Shown piece after piece: positions 56,430 through 64,000 of a stretch of DNA of 64,000 nucleotides. The notes below the pieces were generated by a model that was not told where the DNA came from, made no database searches, and saw only the letters and a program-made list of their open reading frames with translations. Source of the stretch: Candidatus Zixiibacteriota bacterium (GTDB lineage Bacteria; Zixibacteria; MSB-5A5; GN15; FEB-12); the NCBI GenBank assembly GCA_040753875.1, contig JBFMDV010000009.1:19697-83696 (forward strand). The letters run 5' to 3'. The stretch's first letter is position 1, and each line of letters begins with the position of its first letter. A program made the position numbers and the translations under genes.

Positions 56430-57341
56430 ATGTCAAGTCATGGTTCACACAGCGCCCACACCGGAGGCAGGCTTACCGGGACTATTCTTCTGAATATTGC
56501 CATAACGGTGGCGGAGTTCCTCGGGGGTATCTTCTCTGGCTACCTGGCACTGCTGGCCGATGCTGTCCACAACCTCTCGGATGTAGCCGCATTGATACTG
56601 GCTTGGTTGGGGGCCCGCGGGGCGGAGATGCCAGCGACCAAACGCTCGACCTTCGGCTTGAAGCGACTTGAAGTAATGACGGCGCTGGTTTCGGCGGTGG
56701 CATTAGTGGTGATTTCCGTGTTCATCTTCCAGGAGGCTTACGATCGTCTGGTCAACCCTCAACCGCTCATACGTCCCTGGTTGTTTCTGACCATCGCCGT
56801 GATCGGGTTGATCGGCAATGCGTTGTCGGTTTGGTTGCTGTATTCGGAAAAGAGCCGCTCGTTGAACATGAAAACCGCTTTCCTCCATATGATCTACGAC
56901 ACCCTTTCCTCAGTGGCGGTTATAGTCGGTGGGATAGTTATCCTGTGGACCGGGTGGACACCCCTTGACGCCATACTCTCCGCTATCATCGGGGTGATGA
57001 TCCTGTGGTCCTCGTATCAGGTGATCCGGGAAGCCGTGCTCATTTTGCTGGAATCAGTGCCCGAAGGGGTGGATTTCGACCGTGTGCACGCCGCCATAGC
57101 CGGGATTCCTCCCGTGCGTGATGTCCACGACCTGCATATCTGGTCATTGTCATCGAAAGAATTTGCATTGTCCTGTCACATCTGTGTTGATGATTCCGAC
57201 TACCAGCGGGGACCGGAGCTGATAGAACGGATCAATCGACTCCTGAGCGAGCAGTTTGGGATCGGTCATGGCACCATCCAGGTGGAGAAGGGGAACTGCG
57301 CCCGGACCGATCTGCTCTGCCGTCACAACGACCATCCTTGA
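56430..57341 (+). CDS. Cation diffusion facilitator (CzcD/ZitB-like zinc exporter)
   Basis: A 303-residue CDF transporter with six spans. The two metal-binding motifs of the transport site are present: ADAVHNLSD in TM2 and FLHMIYDTL in TM5 (HxxxD in both). The cytoplasmic C-terminal domain (DFDRVHAAIAGIPPVRDVHDLHIWSLSSKEFALSCHICV) binds metal and dimerises. The combination H/D in TM2 and H/D in TM5 fits zinc, possibly cobalt or cadmium. The -10-like TATATT (56419-56424) lies 5 nt before the ATG, so a leaderless mRNA is possible. It is followed after 9 nt by the methyltransferase gene. Confidence 0.88.
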   Translation: MSSHGSHSAHTGGRLTGTILLNIAITVAEFLGGIFSGYLALLADAVHNLSDVAALILAWLGARGAEMPATKRSTFGLKRLEVMTALVSAVALVVISVFIFQEAYDRLVNPQPLIRPWLFLTIAVIGLIGNALSVWLLYSEKSRSLNMKTAFLHMIYDTLSSVAVIVGGIVILWTGWTPLDAILSAIIGVMILWSSYQVIREAVLILLESVPEGVDFDRVHAAIAGIPPVRDVHDLHIWSLSSKEFALSCHICVDDSDYQRGPELIERINRLLSEQFGIGHGTIQVEKGNCARTDLLCRHNDHP

Positions 57342-57350
57342 GATATTTCA

Positions 57351-58706
57351 GTGACTAATCGAATCGTGCAGCTTGAGGTCGAGGACCTCGCGTTCGACGG
57401 CAAAGCGGTGGCGCATCTGGACGGGAAAGTCGTTTTTCTGAAAGGGGGCCTGCCGGGCGAAACAGTGCGGGCGGAGATATTCCGTTCCAAGCCCCGATAC
57501 GAGGAAGGAGTGGTTCGGGAAATACTCACCAGGTCCGCGCATCGCGTTCCGGCACCTTGCACACATTTCGACTATTGCGGGGGGTGCACCTGGCAGGACC
57601 TGGAGTACCGGCAGCAACTGGCGTTCAAGAAAAAACAGGTGAACGATTGCCTAAGGCATCTTGGCGCGCTGGAATCCGTGTCGATCGGCGATGTGGTCGG
57701 CTCGGGGGAACTATTCAATTACCGCAACAAGATGGAGTTCTCGTTTCATGTGGCGGGTGACAATGGCTTCACGCTCGGTCTGCACCGTCGCGGCCATTTC
57801 GATGACATATTCCAGCTGGAGCAATGTCATCTCCAATCGGAGGTCTCCAACCACATCGTGAGGTTCCTGCAGGACTATGTGCGTCGCACTCGGATTCCCG
57901 TCTATGATGTCAAGTTCCATCACGGGTACCTGCGGTTTGTCGTGGTCCGGCAAACCAAACGAACCGACCAGCTCATGGTAAACCTGGTCACCAACTACGG
58001 TCAGTTTTCTGAGCCCGATGAGTTGGTGGCCCAGATGCGTTCGGCGGTGCCCGAAATCACCACCATCGTTCACAACCAGAATGGCCAGCGATCAAATATC
58101 GCTACAGGCGAGATTGAACAGATACTCTTTGGCCCGGGCTATATCGAAGAGCAGATATTCGACAGCCGCTTTCGCATCCACGCCAATTCGTTTTTTCAAA
58201 CCAACAGTCTGCAGGCCGAAACGCTCTACCGTGCCGCGTTTGATCTGATCGCCCCCACGCCGGAGGATCGTGTCCTTGACCTGTACTGTGGAACCGGCGC
58301 GATTGGTATACTTATAGCCCCGATGGTGAAGCAGGTGACGGGGGTCGAACTGGTTGAGGCGGCGATCATTGCGGCGCGCGAAAACGCCGCCCTGAATGAT
58401 GTCGAGAACATCGAGTTTGTCCACGGCGATGTCACCGCGTTCCTTCGGAACGCCCGGGCCGATGAGTTGGCGTACAGTCTAATCATCGTCGACCCGCCTC
58501 GGGCCGGGCTGCATCCCAAAGCACTCAAGCGGCTCAAGGAACTCCCTATCCCCAGGCTATTGTACATTTCGTGCAATCCGGCCACGTTTGCCCGCGATGC
58601 CAGGGAACTGGTGGCGGCCGGCTTTGTGCTCCCGCGTGTTATTCCAGTTGATATGTTCCCTCACACGATGCATATTGAATTGGTCGGGCTGTTTCATCGG
58701 GCGTAG
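57351..58706 (+). CDS. RlmD/TrmA-family 23S rRNA or tRNA (uracil-5-)-methyltransferase
   Basis: A 451-residue enzyme with a GTG start. An N-terminal TRAM domain is followed by a 4Fe-4S cluster on C70, C76, C79 (CTHFDYCGGCTW) and C159 (LEQCHL), the spacing seen in RlmD (RumA). The SAM domain has VLDLYCGTGAIG, and the catalytic nucleophile C408 lies in YISCNPATFARD with VDPPRAG nearby. The exact uridine (23S U747, U1939 or tRNA U54) cannot be assigned from sequence alone. Confidence 0.88.
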   Translation: MTNRIVQLEVEDLAFDGKAVAHLDGKVVFLKGGLPGETVRAEIFRSKPRYEEGVVREILTRSAHRVPAPCTHFDYCGGCTWQDLEYRQQLAFKKKQVNDCLRHLGALESVSIGDVVGSGELFNYRNKMEFSFHVAGDNGFTLGLHRRGHFDDIFQLEQCHLQSEVSNHIVRFLQDYVRRTRIPVYDVKFHHGYLRFVVVRQTKRTDQLMVNLVTNYGQFSEPDELVAQMRSAVPEITTIVHNQNGQRSNIATGEIEQILFGPGYIEEQIFDSRFRIHANSFFQTNSLQAETLYRAAFDLIAPTPEDRVLDLYCGTGAIGILIAPMVKQVTGVELVEAAIIAARENAALNDVENIEFVHGDVTAFLRNARADELAYSLIIVDPPRAGLHPKALKRLKELPIPRLLYISCNPATFARDARELVAAGFVLPRVIPVDMFPHTMHIELVGLFHRA

Positions 58707-58768
58707 GCACCCGACTTCGAATGGGGGAATAAACGAACTACAACTGATCGCGCAGATCAGGAGGATTG

Positions 58769-60520
58769 ATGTTGGCACTACGACGATGGGGCGTTATCGT
58801 CCTGTTCGCATTCGTGATAGCAGCGCCGCTCCCGGCGGCCAATAAGAAAAAAGCCCCCTCGCTAAGCGACCTCAGCCAGGAGATACTGGAAAGCCTGCAG
58901 GCGTTCTATCCGGTGACCGCCACCGAGATGGGGATTCATACACACGACAAGAATTTGGCCGACTACTCTCAGGCATCGGTCAAGACCATGATTAACCGCC
59001 TCAAACAATATGAGATGCGGCTGCGCAAATTCGAAAAGCTGAACCTGTCTGCACCCGACAAGGTCAATTACAAGCTGATCAAATCGAATGTCGATGTGGC
59101 GCTGCTGAATCTGGGCCAGATCGAATGGCACAAGAAATCACCGCAACTGTATGTCGATGATGCCGTCAATGGCCTCTACTTCCTGGTGCTGTCGCGGCAT
59201 GCCTCCAATGCCGACAAGCTTGGTGCAATCCTCGCGCGAATGAGAGCGGTGCCGAACCTGTTTGCGGTTGCCCGCGCCAACCTTCGCAGCGTCCCGGGCG
59301 TGTATATCGATGTCGCCAAGGAATCACTGCAGTCCGGCATGGAATTCTACCGTGATGTCGCGACCCAGTTAAGCAAGGAGTTTCCGGGGCGCGCCGGTGA
59401 AATAAGCTCGGCTGCAAGCGACGCACGCGACGCCATGACCGAGTTCATCGCCTATCTGGCAAGCCTCCCGCCCGGTCCCGAAAAGGGATATGCTATCGGC
59501 AAGGACAACTTCTCCTATCTGTTATCGCACCAGTATTTCCTGTCATACGATGCCGATTCACTTCTCAAGCTCGGCGAGAAGCTGCTGGATGATGCCCAGA
59601 AGGCGTATCGTGATTTCGAATCCTATGTCGAACTCAATCATCAGAACGGCCAGGATTCCGTCTTTATACCCAAGTCGTTCACGCGCCAGGACATCCACGA
59701 CTACTACGCCTGGGAAGTTGATCAACTGAAGACCTTCCTGACCATGAATGATATTGTGCACATTCCGCATGATATCGTCCCAGTGGACGTAGTCGAGACG
59801 CCGCCGTTTCTTCGGTCGATGATCGCCGGTATCGCGTACCAACCGGCCGGACCGTTCGACAAGGAGCAACGCGGCATTTTCTACGTCCGGCCGATCCCGG
59901 ACTCGCTTGATCGTGAACAACTCGATGCGCGATACCGGTACGTTCACAGGCGGGGTTTTCGCGGGTCAGTGGTGCATGAAGCGTTCCCCGGCCACCACCT
60001 GCAAATGCAACTGGCGGCGCGGAATATCGATCCGGTCCGCAAGTGGCAGATGAACTCGATGATGCTGGAAGGGTGGGCGCTGTACTGCGAAGAGATGGTG
60101 TATCGGGCCGGGCTCTATGGGCAGGAAGACCCCACCCAATGGTTGGGGACTCTCGGAGGTATTCGGTTCCGTGCCGCCCGCATAGTGGCCGATGTCAAGC
60201 TGCATACGGGGGAATTCAGTTACGATGAGTGCGTGGAGTGGATGATCAAAACGCTGGATATCGAGACGGAGTCGAGCGAAGATTACATTCGTCGTGAAGT
60301 CAGGCGCTATACGCTCTCGCCGACAGTTCAGATGTCGTATCTGATCGGCAAACTTGAGATCCAACGGTTGAAGGATGCCACTGCTAAAAAAGAGGGTGTC
60401 AATTTCTCCGAGCGCGCTTTCTATGACAAGCTGCTTAGTGAAGGTTCGATACCGCCAACTTTGCTGTGGGAGATTATGGGGCTCACACCCGACGGAACCG
60501 TGAGCACCGTAATCCCTTAG
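58769..60520 (+). CDS. DUF885 family secreted zinc peptidase-like protein
   Basis: The start is the ATG at 58769 (AGGAGG 4 nt before it; a TTG one codon upstream is unlikely), giving 583 residues. A signal peptide ends near LPAA. The family landmark HEAFPGHHLQ (H403, E404, H409, H410) resembles a gluzincin-like zinc site, with a downstream LEGWALYCEEM segment holding a further glutamate ligand. The surrounding scaffold is helical (KQYEMRLRKFEKLNL) and matches the full DUF885 length. It is predicted to be a periplasmic or secreted metallopeptidase; the substrate is unknown. Confidence 0.85.
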   Translation: MLALRRWGVIVLFAFVIAAPLPAANKKKAPSLSDLSQEILESLQAFYPVTATEMGIHTHDKNLADYSQASVKTMINRLKQYEMRLRKFEKLNLSAPDKVNYKLIKSNVDVALLNLGQIEWHKKSPQLYVDDAVNGLYFLVLSRHASNADKLGAILARMRAVPNLFAVARANLRSVPGVYIDVAKESLQSGMEFYRDVATQLSKEFPGRAGEISSAASDARDAMTEFIAYLASLPPGPEKGYAIGKDNFSYLLSHQYFLSYDADSLLKLGEKLLDDAQKAYRDFESYVELNHQNGQDSVFIPKSFTRQDIHDYYAWEVDQLKTFLTMNDIVHIPHDIVPVDVVETPPFLRSMIAGIAYQPAGPFDKEQRGIFYVRPIPDSLDREQLDARYRYVHRRGFRGSVVHEAFPGHHLQMQLAARNIDPVRKWQMNSMMLEGWALYCEEMVYRAGLYGQEDPTQWLGTLGGIRFRAARIVADVKLHTGEFSYDECVEWMIKTLDIETESSEDYIRREVRRYTLSPTVQMSYLIGKLEIQRLKDATAKKEGVNFSERAFYDKLLSEGSIPPTLLWEIMGLTPDGTVSTVIP

Positions 60521-60634
60521 CCCGCAGGCTCACAGTTTGGGCTTGTTGCGTGCGTCGGCCTCCTTTACAGTGATCACCCTATTCCTTTACAATCACGTAG
60601 CACGTTGGTGCGCAATGGGATAGCTTGTCAATTT
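60521..60634. other. Intergenic stretch without a recognisable feature
   Basis: I see no gene, tRNA or clear terminator here apart from a weak GCCC...GGGC pairing just after the DUF885 stop. Confidence 0.4.
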
Positions 60635-60742
60635 CTCATGGCTATGAGCCTGCTTCCCATATTGAAATATGGGCCAATTCCAATTGGCTCATCGGCAATC
60701 GGTTAGGGCAACTCGGCCCGATTTTGCTTTTTCGGCCCATAT
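60635..60742. promoter_or_regulatory. Palindrome cluster upstream of the HIT / HTH-aconitase operon
   Basis: Three palindromes lie in succession: CTCATGGCTATGAG (60635-60648), CCCATATTGAAATATGGG (60656-60673) and GCCAATTCCAATTGGC (60673-60688). A further inverted partner GGCCCATAT (60734-60742) matches ATATGGGCC (60667-60675). The half-site CCCATAT occurs three times. A -10-like TATATT (60751-60756) ends 6 nt before the HIT start codon, so the palindromes sit upstream of the promoter or within it. Confidence 0.65.
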
Positions 60743-60762
60743 CCGGGGCATATATTATTTTC

Positions 60763-61251
60763 ATGGCCGAGAAGATTATCTGGGCGCCGTGGCGGTCGGC
60801 GTTCATTCTGAGCAAAAAGGAAAAGGGGTGCATCTTCTGTCGGCGATTTCGCGCCCGGGACTCCGTCAAAAATCTGATCGTCCATCGCGGCGAGTCCGCC
60901 TTCGTTATCATGAACAAATTCCCGTACAACACCGGTCACCTGCTGGTTGTCCCGGTTCGACATGTCAGCCACCTGGAGAGACTATCCGAGGAAGAGTCGT
61001 GTGAATTTTTCGAACTCACGCGGCTCTCCGTGCGAGTCATCAAGAACGTACTTCGCCCCACCTCGCTCAATATCGGTATGAACCTGGGACGAGGTTCCGG
61101 GGCGGGCGTGCCGGGACATCTGCACATGCATATCGTGCCGCGCTGGATCGGCGACACCAATTTCATGCCGGTGATCGGCAAGACCAACGTGGTCTCGGTG
61201 CCGCTTGAGCCGGTGTATGACCGGCTGCGCCAGGAGTTCGCGAGGTCATGA
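60763..61251 (+). CDS. HIT family nucleotide hydrolase/phosphorylase-like protein
   Basis: The start is the ATG at 60763 (MAEKIIWAPWRSAFI), giving 162 residues. The HIT motif is H119-L-H121-M-H123 (GHLHMHIVPRW), the middle His being the nucleophile-bearing position. C23 and C26 (CIFC) form part of a zinc site seen in many bacterial HIT and Ap4A phosphorylase-like proteins. Likely substrates are dinucleoside polyphosphates such as Ap4A or nucleotide conjugates. It ends with ATGA overlapping the next gene, so the two proteins are made together. Confidence 0.88.
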   Translation: MAEKIIWAPWRSAFILSKKEKGCIFCRRFRARDSVKNLIVHRGESAFVIMNKFPYNTGHLLVVPVRHVSHLERLSEEESCEFFELTRLSVRVIKNVLRPTSLNIGMNLGRGSGAGVPGHLHMHIVPRWIGDTNFMPVIGKTNVVSVPLEPVYDRLRQEFARS

Positions 61252-62873
61252 CGCGGAAAAAGAAAGTCCCCACCAAGGCGGAGCTGCTGCAACTGCAGAA
61301 GCTGTACAAGACCGATGAGAAGATCGGCGAGCGACTGGGGGGTGTGCCTGCCTATCTGGTAGCATATTGGCGGCGCAAGAAAGCGATTCCCAAACACTCA
61401 TTGCCCAAGTTCTCGGAGATCGAGGTCCGCAACCTGTGGGAACGGTATGGCGATGATGAAAAGGCGGGGCTGGAGATCGGTCTTTCCAAGGCGGCATTCT
61501 ACAACTGGCGCCGCAGGTACGGCATCAAGGAGAAACCGGCATTTCTCAAGCTCGAGCAGCTTGAGTTCAATTTCCCCGGCGCCAAACTGAGCGCCCACGC
61601 CAATTCTCTCTATGGCAAGCAGACAGTCGCCCAGAAGATCTTGGCGAGAATCGCCGGAGTTGAAAAAGTTGAGCGAGGAGAGACGGTCGAGGTCGAACCG
61701 GACATGGCCGTCGTGCACAACGACATTGGCGCCGTCATGCAACTCTTTCGCAAGCTCGGGCCGGAGTTTGTCTGGAACCCATCACGGATCGTGGTTTCAG
61801 AGGACTGCGTGCCATCGCTGGAAAAGCATCGGTCGCCGGAGGCGGATCAAAAAGCCGCGCGCGAGTTTCTCAAGCGACAGCGCATCAAAAGTATCTATGA
61901 TTTTCGCGAAGGGTTCTGCCACCAGGTCGTGATGGAAAAGGGGCACGTGTTGCCGGGGCAACTGGTGCTTTCAACCGACCGACTTGCCGCCGCCTATGGT
62001 GCCATGTCCAGCCTGGCAACCACGATCACGCCGGACCAAATGGCGTCAGTATGGGCTGAGTCGAAGGCTTCGATCAAAGCACCTGAAACTATCCGCATTA
62101 CGATAAGCGGCCGCAAAGGGCGGGCGGTATTCGCTAAAGATATTTTTCTGTCTATTCTCCAGAAGTTGACCGCGACCGGTGCACAGGGGAAAGTGGTTGA
62201 ATATGGCGGCTCAGTGATGTCGCAAATGACCATGAGCGAGCGGTTCACGTTATCATCGCTGGCGGTGGAACTTGGCGCCAGTGGAGCGGTCTGCCCGTAC
62301 GATGCCGCCACGCGCCGGTATGTGACCGGACGCGCCGGCAACAACTACAAGCCGGTGATTCCCGACAAAAATGCCGAGTACTCCGAAATGTATCAGGTGG
62401 CGATCGACCAGGTGGTGCCGCAGCTCGTCTGCCCGCCCAAGAGCGATACAGTCCGTGCGGTGGCGGAACTCGACGGTACTCAAGTGCAACTAATCATTCT
62501 CGGCTCACTCACCAACGGTCGGTTCGATGATCTGCGGGTGGCGGCGGACATTCTGAAAGGGAAGCATGTCAGCCATGATTGCCGCCTGGTGATTATGCCG
62601 AGCTCCCGGACTGTCTACCTTGAGGCTTTGAAAAAGGGGCTGATACGTGTGTTCATCGAAGCCGGCGCGGTGGTAGTGAGTTCCGGCAGTTTCAGCGAAA
62701 TCGCGGCCGCCGGCATGCTGACGGCGGGGGATCGGTGCATGGCGACAACCGGTTCGGATCTTATGACGCAGTTGTCATCGAAAGGGGTCGAGGTGTACTT
62801 GTGCTCTCCGGCGACTGCGGCCGCATCGGCGCTTCACGCCACCATCACCGATCCGACGAGGTTTGTGCGATGA
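61248..62873 (+). CDS. HTH-fused, catalytically dead LeuC/aconitase-like protein; candidate regulator
   Basis: A 541-residue protein. Residues 1-110 contain two helix-turn-helix-like modules (about 10-45, LGGVPAYLVAYWRRKK; about 55-92, IGLSKAAFYNWRRRYGI), followed by a linker. Residues 120-541 follow the LeuC/aconitase plan closely: TVAQKILARIAG, the GQLVLSTD segment, GSLTNGRFDDLR, the IFIEAGA-type VFIEAGAV and the terminal EVYLCSPATAAASALHATITDP. Every Fe-S ligand is replaced: GSCTNG reads GSLTNG (L421), and PPTCGPC reads SSGSFSE (S481, E484). The SHT triad reads RLA (245-247) and the MDH histidine reads Asp (SED 184-186). It cannot be an iron-sulfur dehydratase. The most economical reading is a regulator that binds a metabolite (perhaps isopropylmalate- or citrate-like) through the old active site and DNA through the HTH modules. 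It is translationally coupled to the HIT gene. Confidence 0.75.
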   Translation: MTRKKKVPTKAELLQLQKLYKTDEKIGERLGGVPAYLVAYWRRKKAIPKHSLPKFSEIEVRNLWERYGDDEKAGLEIGLSKAAFYNWRRRYGIKEKPAFLKLEQLEFNFPGAKLSAHANSLYGKQTVAQKILARIAGVEKVERGETVEVEPDMAVVHNDIGAVMQLFRKLGPEFVWNPSRIVVSEDCVPSLEKHRSPEADQKAAREFLKRQRIKSIYDFREGFCHQVVMEKGHVLPGQLVLSTDRLAAAYGAMSSLATTITPDQMASVWAESKASIKAPETIRITISGRKGRAVFAKDIFLSILQKLTATGAQGKVVEYGGSVMSQMTMSERFTLSSLAVELGASGAVCPYDAATRRYVTGRAGNNYKPVIPDKNAEYSEMYQVAIDQVVPQLVCPPKSDTVRAVAELDGTQVQLIILGSLTNGRFDDLRVAADILKGKHVSHDCRLVIMPSSRTVYLEALKKGLIRVFIEAGAVVVSSGSFSEIAAAGMLTAGDRCMATTGSDLMTQLSSKGVEVYLCSPATAAASALHATITDPTRFVR

Positions 62874-63913
62874 AGTATGCGAAGAAGCTCTTACGTCGCA
62901 CGCCTCCAGCTCGATCTCACTTGGATATAGATCCCAGTATTCTTCCTTACAAGCCTGATTACCCTGGGCAGCTCTCTGATTACCTCCATCAGATCAGAGA
63001 GGCAATACGGCTGAACAAACACCACGATCACCGCCGAAACCTATTTCTGAACTATCTCCGGCAAGCCTACGGCGTCGAAGCGCACGAAGTCGAGATAGAA
63101 CAAAAGGTCAAGGTTGCCAATGTTCAGGGATTCATCGATGCGTTGTTCAAGTATCTGATTTTTGAATTCAAAATTGACCTGGAGCGAGAGCGACCGGCCG
63201 CCCTCCTTGAGCTTAGCAAGTACCTACAAGCACAGAAGGAGCCGGCGGAGTACTTAGCACTTGTCACGGATGGTCTGAAATTTGAGCTATTTCAGATAGA
63301 TGGGGACAGTCTATCTGCCATTTCGACGTTCTCACTTGATGAATCTGACCCGCTAGCGTCCTACCGCGCGTTGGACAACTTGGTTTTTGCGTCGAAGAAG
63401 GTTACTCCCAGATCGATAGACATCACAACTCGATTTGGCTCATACAGCGCTATCTTCCGGAAAAGCCACTCTCTTCTTAAGCGACTTCTAAACAGAGTCA
63501 GGAACCATGGCACCGTAAAGGTGAAGATCGGTGAATGGAATTCGCTCCTGGCAAGGGTATATGGTGAACCGCTTGGAGATGAGGACCTTTTTCTAAAGCA
63601 TACGTACCTTGCTGTGTTCTCGCGATTGCTCGTAATGAATGCGCTCTTTGGCAACAGGCGACGGACCAAGGCGGTCTATAAGGGTATTCTGGACGGTACC
63701 TTCTTTGCCAAAAACAACCTGCCGAATCTGGCTGAGCCGGACTTTTTCAGTTGGGCGCTCAAAACTGAGATTGAAGATGACTTCATTGGTTATCTCGCAA
63801 GTATTGATGCGTATTTCACGCCGTATAAGTTGGACACTATCGGTGAAGATCTCCTTAAAGAAATCTACCAGGAACTAGTGTCCTGCGTCACAAATGTCTT
63901 GACATATAATTGA
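62870..63913 (+). pseudogene. N-terminal fragment of a type IIG-like restriction-modification enzyme, interrupted by IS630
   Basis: The frame opens at the ATG at 62870 (ATGA overlap with the upstream gene). The N-terminal 150 residues have a nuclease-like core (GFIDALFKYLIFEFKIDLERERPAALLELSKYL, with the E-x-K of a PD-(D/E)xK nuclease), then LALVTDGLKFELFQI. A methylase-type N-terminal segment (LFLKHTYLAVFSRLLVMNALFG) ends in EDLLKEIYQELV. Intact relatives continue with a GEFYTP-type methylase motif. Here, after YQELV (63877), the sequence changes abruptly to SCVTNVLTYN and a stop supplied by an inserted element. It is truncated and likely inactive. Composition is AT-richer than its neighbours, consistent with transfer. 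Confidence 0.8.
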
Positions 63914-64000
63914 GTTTGTTGTATGTTGGTGTTCATGAGAACAGCACCATCCATCGTTCTGAGCAGGAGCGAGCAGCGTACGCTCCAGGAATGGGCTCGT
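63878..64000 (+). mobile_element. Left end of an IS630-like insertion sequence, running off the window
   Basis: The element starts right after a TA dinucleotide (63876-63877), the target site typical of IS630/Tc1. Its first bases GTGTCCTGCGTCACAAATGTC-like end (63878-63898, key part GTGTCCTGCGTC) would be the left inverted repeat. A promoter, TTGACA (63899-63904), a 17-bp spacer and TATGTT (63922-63927), drives the transposase gene at 63935. The right end lies outside the window. Confidence 0.75.
63935..64000 (+). CDS. N-terminus of an IS630-family transposase (partial)
   Basis: The first 22 residues, MRTAPSIVLSRSEQRTLQEW followed by AR, match the start of IS630-type transposases (APxIxLSxxERxxLxxWAR) that leads into the HTH segment. 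The rest lies beyond the window. The ATG lies 7 nt after the -10 box, so the mRNA would be leaderless or nearly so. Confidence 0.72.
   Translation, partial: MRTAPSIVLSRSEQRTLQEWAR

Noticed and set aside
62870..63913. Complete restriction enzyme
   Set aside because: The methylase motifs are missing and the last ten residues are encoded by the inserted element, so it is a fragment.

Overview
The window is about 64 kb of moderately GC-rich bacterial chromosome from a diderm (outer-membrane) organism: it encodes TolC-type, OmpA-type and beta-barrel proteins, lipoproteins and RND efflux. The best clue to lineage is the secreted protein at 3296-3853, whose two C-terminal dockerin-like calcium-loop repeats (DxxDxSDLxxLVDxLF) resemble proteins abundant in candidate phylum Zixibacteria and its FCB relatives. 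This placement is inferred from family resemblance, not from a marker-gene tree.

Layout. 1-3.3 kb: the end of an unknown gene, an HD-GYP protein, a tiny lipoprotein and an octaheme HAO-like cytochrome. 3.3-8 kb (mostly minus strand): a dockerin-like protein, an S74 self-chaperoning fibre protein and a B12-binding radical SAM enzyme. 8-11 kb: RidA, then a minus-strand set of an OmpA lipoprotein, a DUF1232 frame and two YHS/TRASH metal-binding proteins. 11.3-20.7 kb: a two-component system with an NtrC-type regulator, followed by a CusCBA-like copper/silver efflux operon. That operon starts at a textbook sigma-54 promoter with palindromic activator sites upstream. 20.7-23.9 kb: an MBOAT/SGNH O-acyltransferase pair and an RRM protein. 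23.9-27.9 kb: a polyamine operon (XRE-cupin regulator, SpeD, ornithine/lysine decarboxylase, SpeE, GATase) with two operators over its start. 28-36.7 kb: a beta-barrel protein, a lipoprotein and a complete F1Fo ATP synthase operon (atpZ, I, B, E, F, H, A, G, D, C). 36.9-43.7 kb: DUF177-rpmF-plsX-fabH-fabD-fabG-acpP-fabF-rnc. 43.8-55.7 kb: EtfB, a cupin, a large secreted protein, a heterodimeric ABC exporter, an IMPase, GlmM and GlmS, and a PH-like membrane protein. 55.7-64 kb: tRNA-Met, a small hairpin-rich transcript, a CDF transporter, an RlmD-like methyltransferase, a DUF885 protease, a HIT protein, a degenerate aconitase-fold protein with HTH modules, and a restriction-modification gene cut by an IS630-like element that runs off the window.

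The most unusual object is the protein at 61248-62873. It is a LeuC/aconitase-like fold that has lost all three Fe-S cysteines and its active-site SHT and MDH motifs, and it carries two N-terminal helix-turn-helix modules. It is translationally coupled to a HIT protein, and the pair sits behind a dense palindrome cluster (60635-60742). I read it as a candidate ligand-responsive regulator derived from an enzyme. The second theme is metal handling: the YHS proteins, the two-component system, sigma-54 control, a CusB with three metal-binding domains and a CusA with an unusual Met/Gly/Ser-rich insertion form a coherent island. Several genes also show a -10 box 5-8 nt before the start codon, which points to leaderless transcripts.
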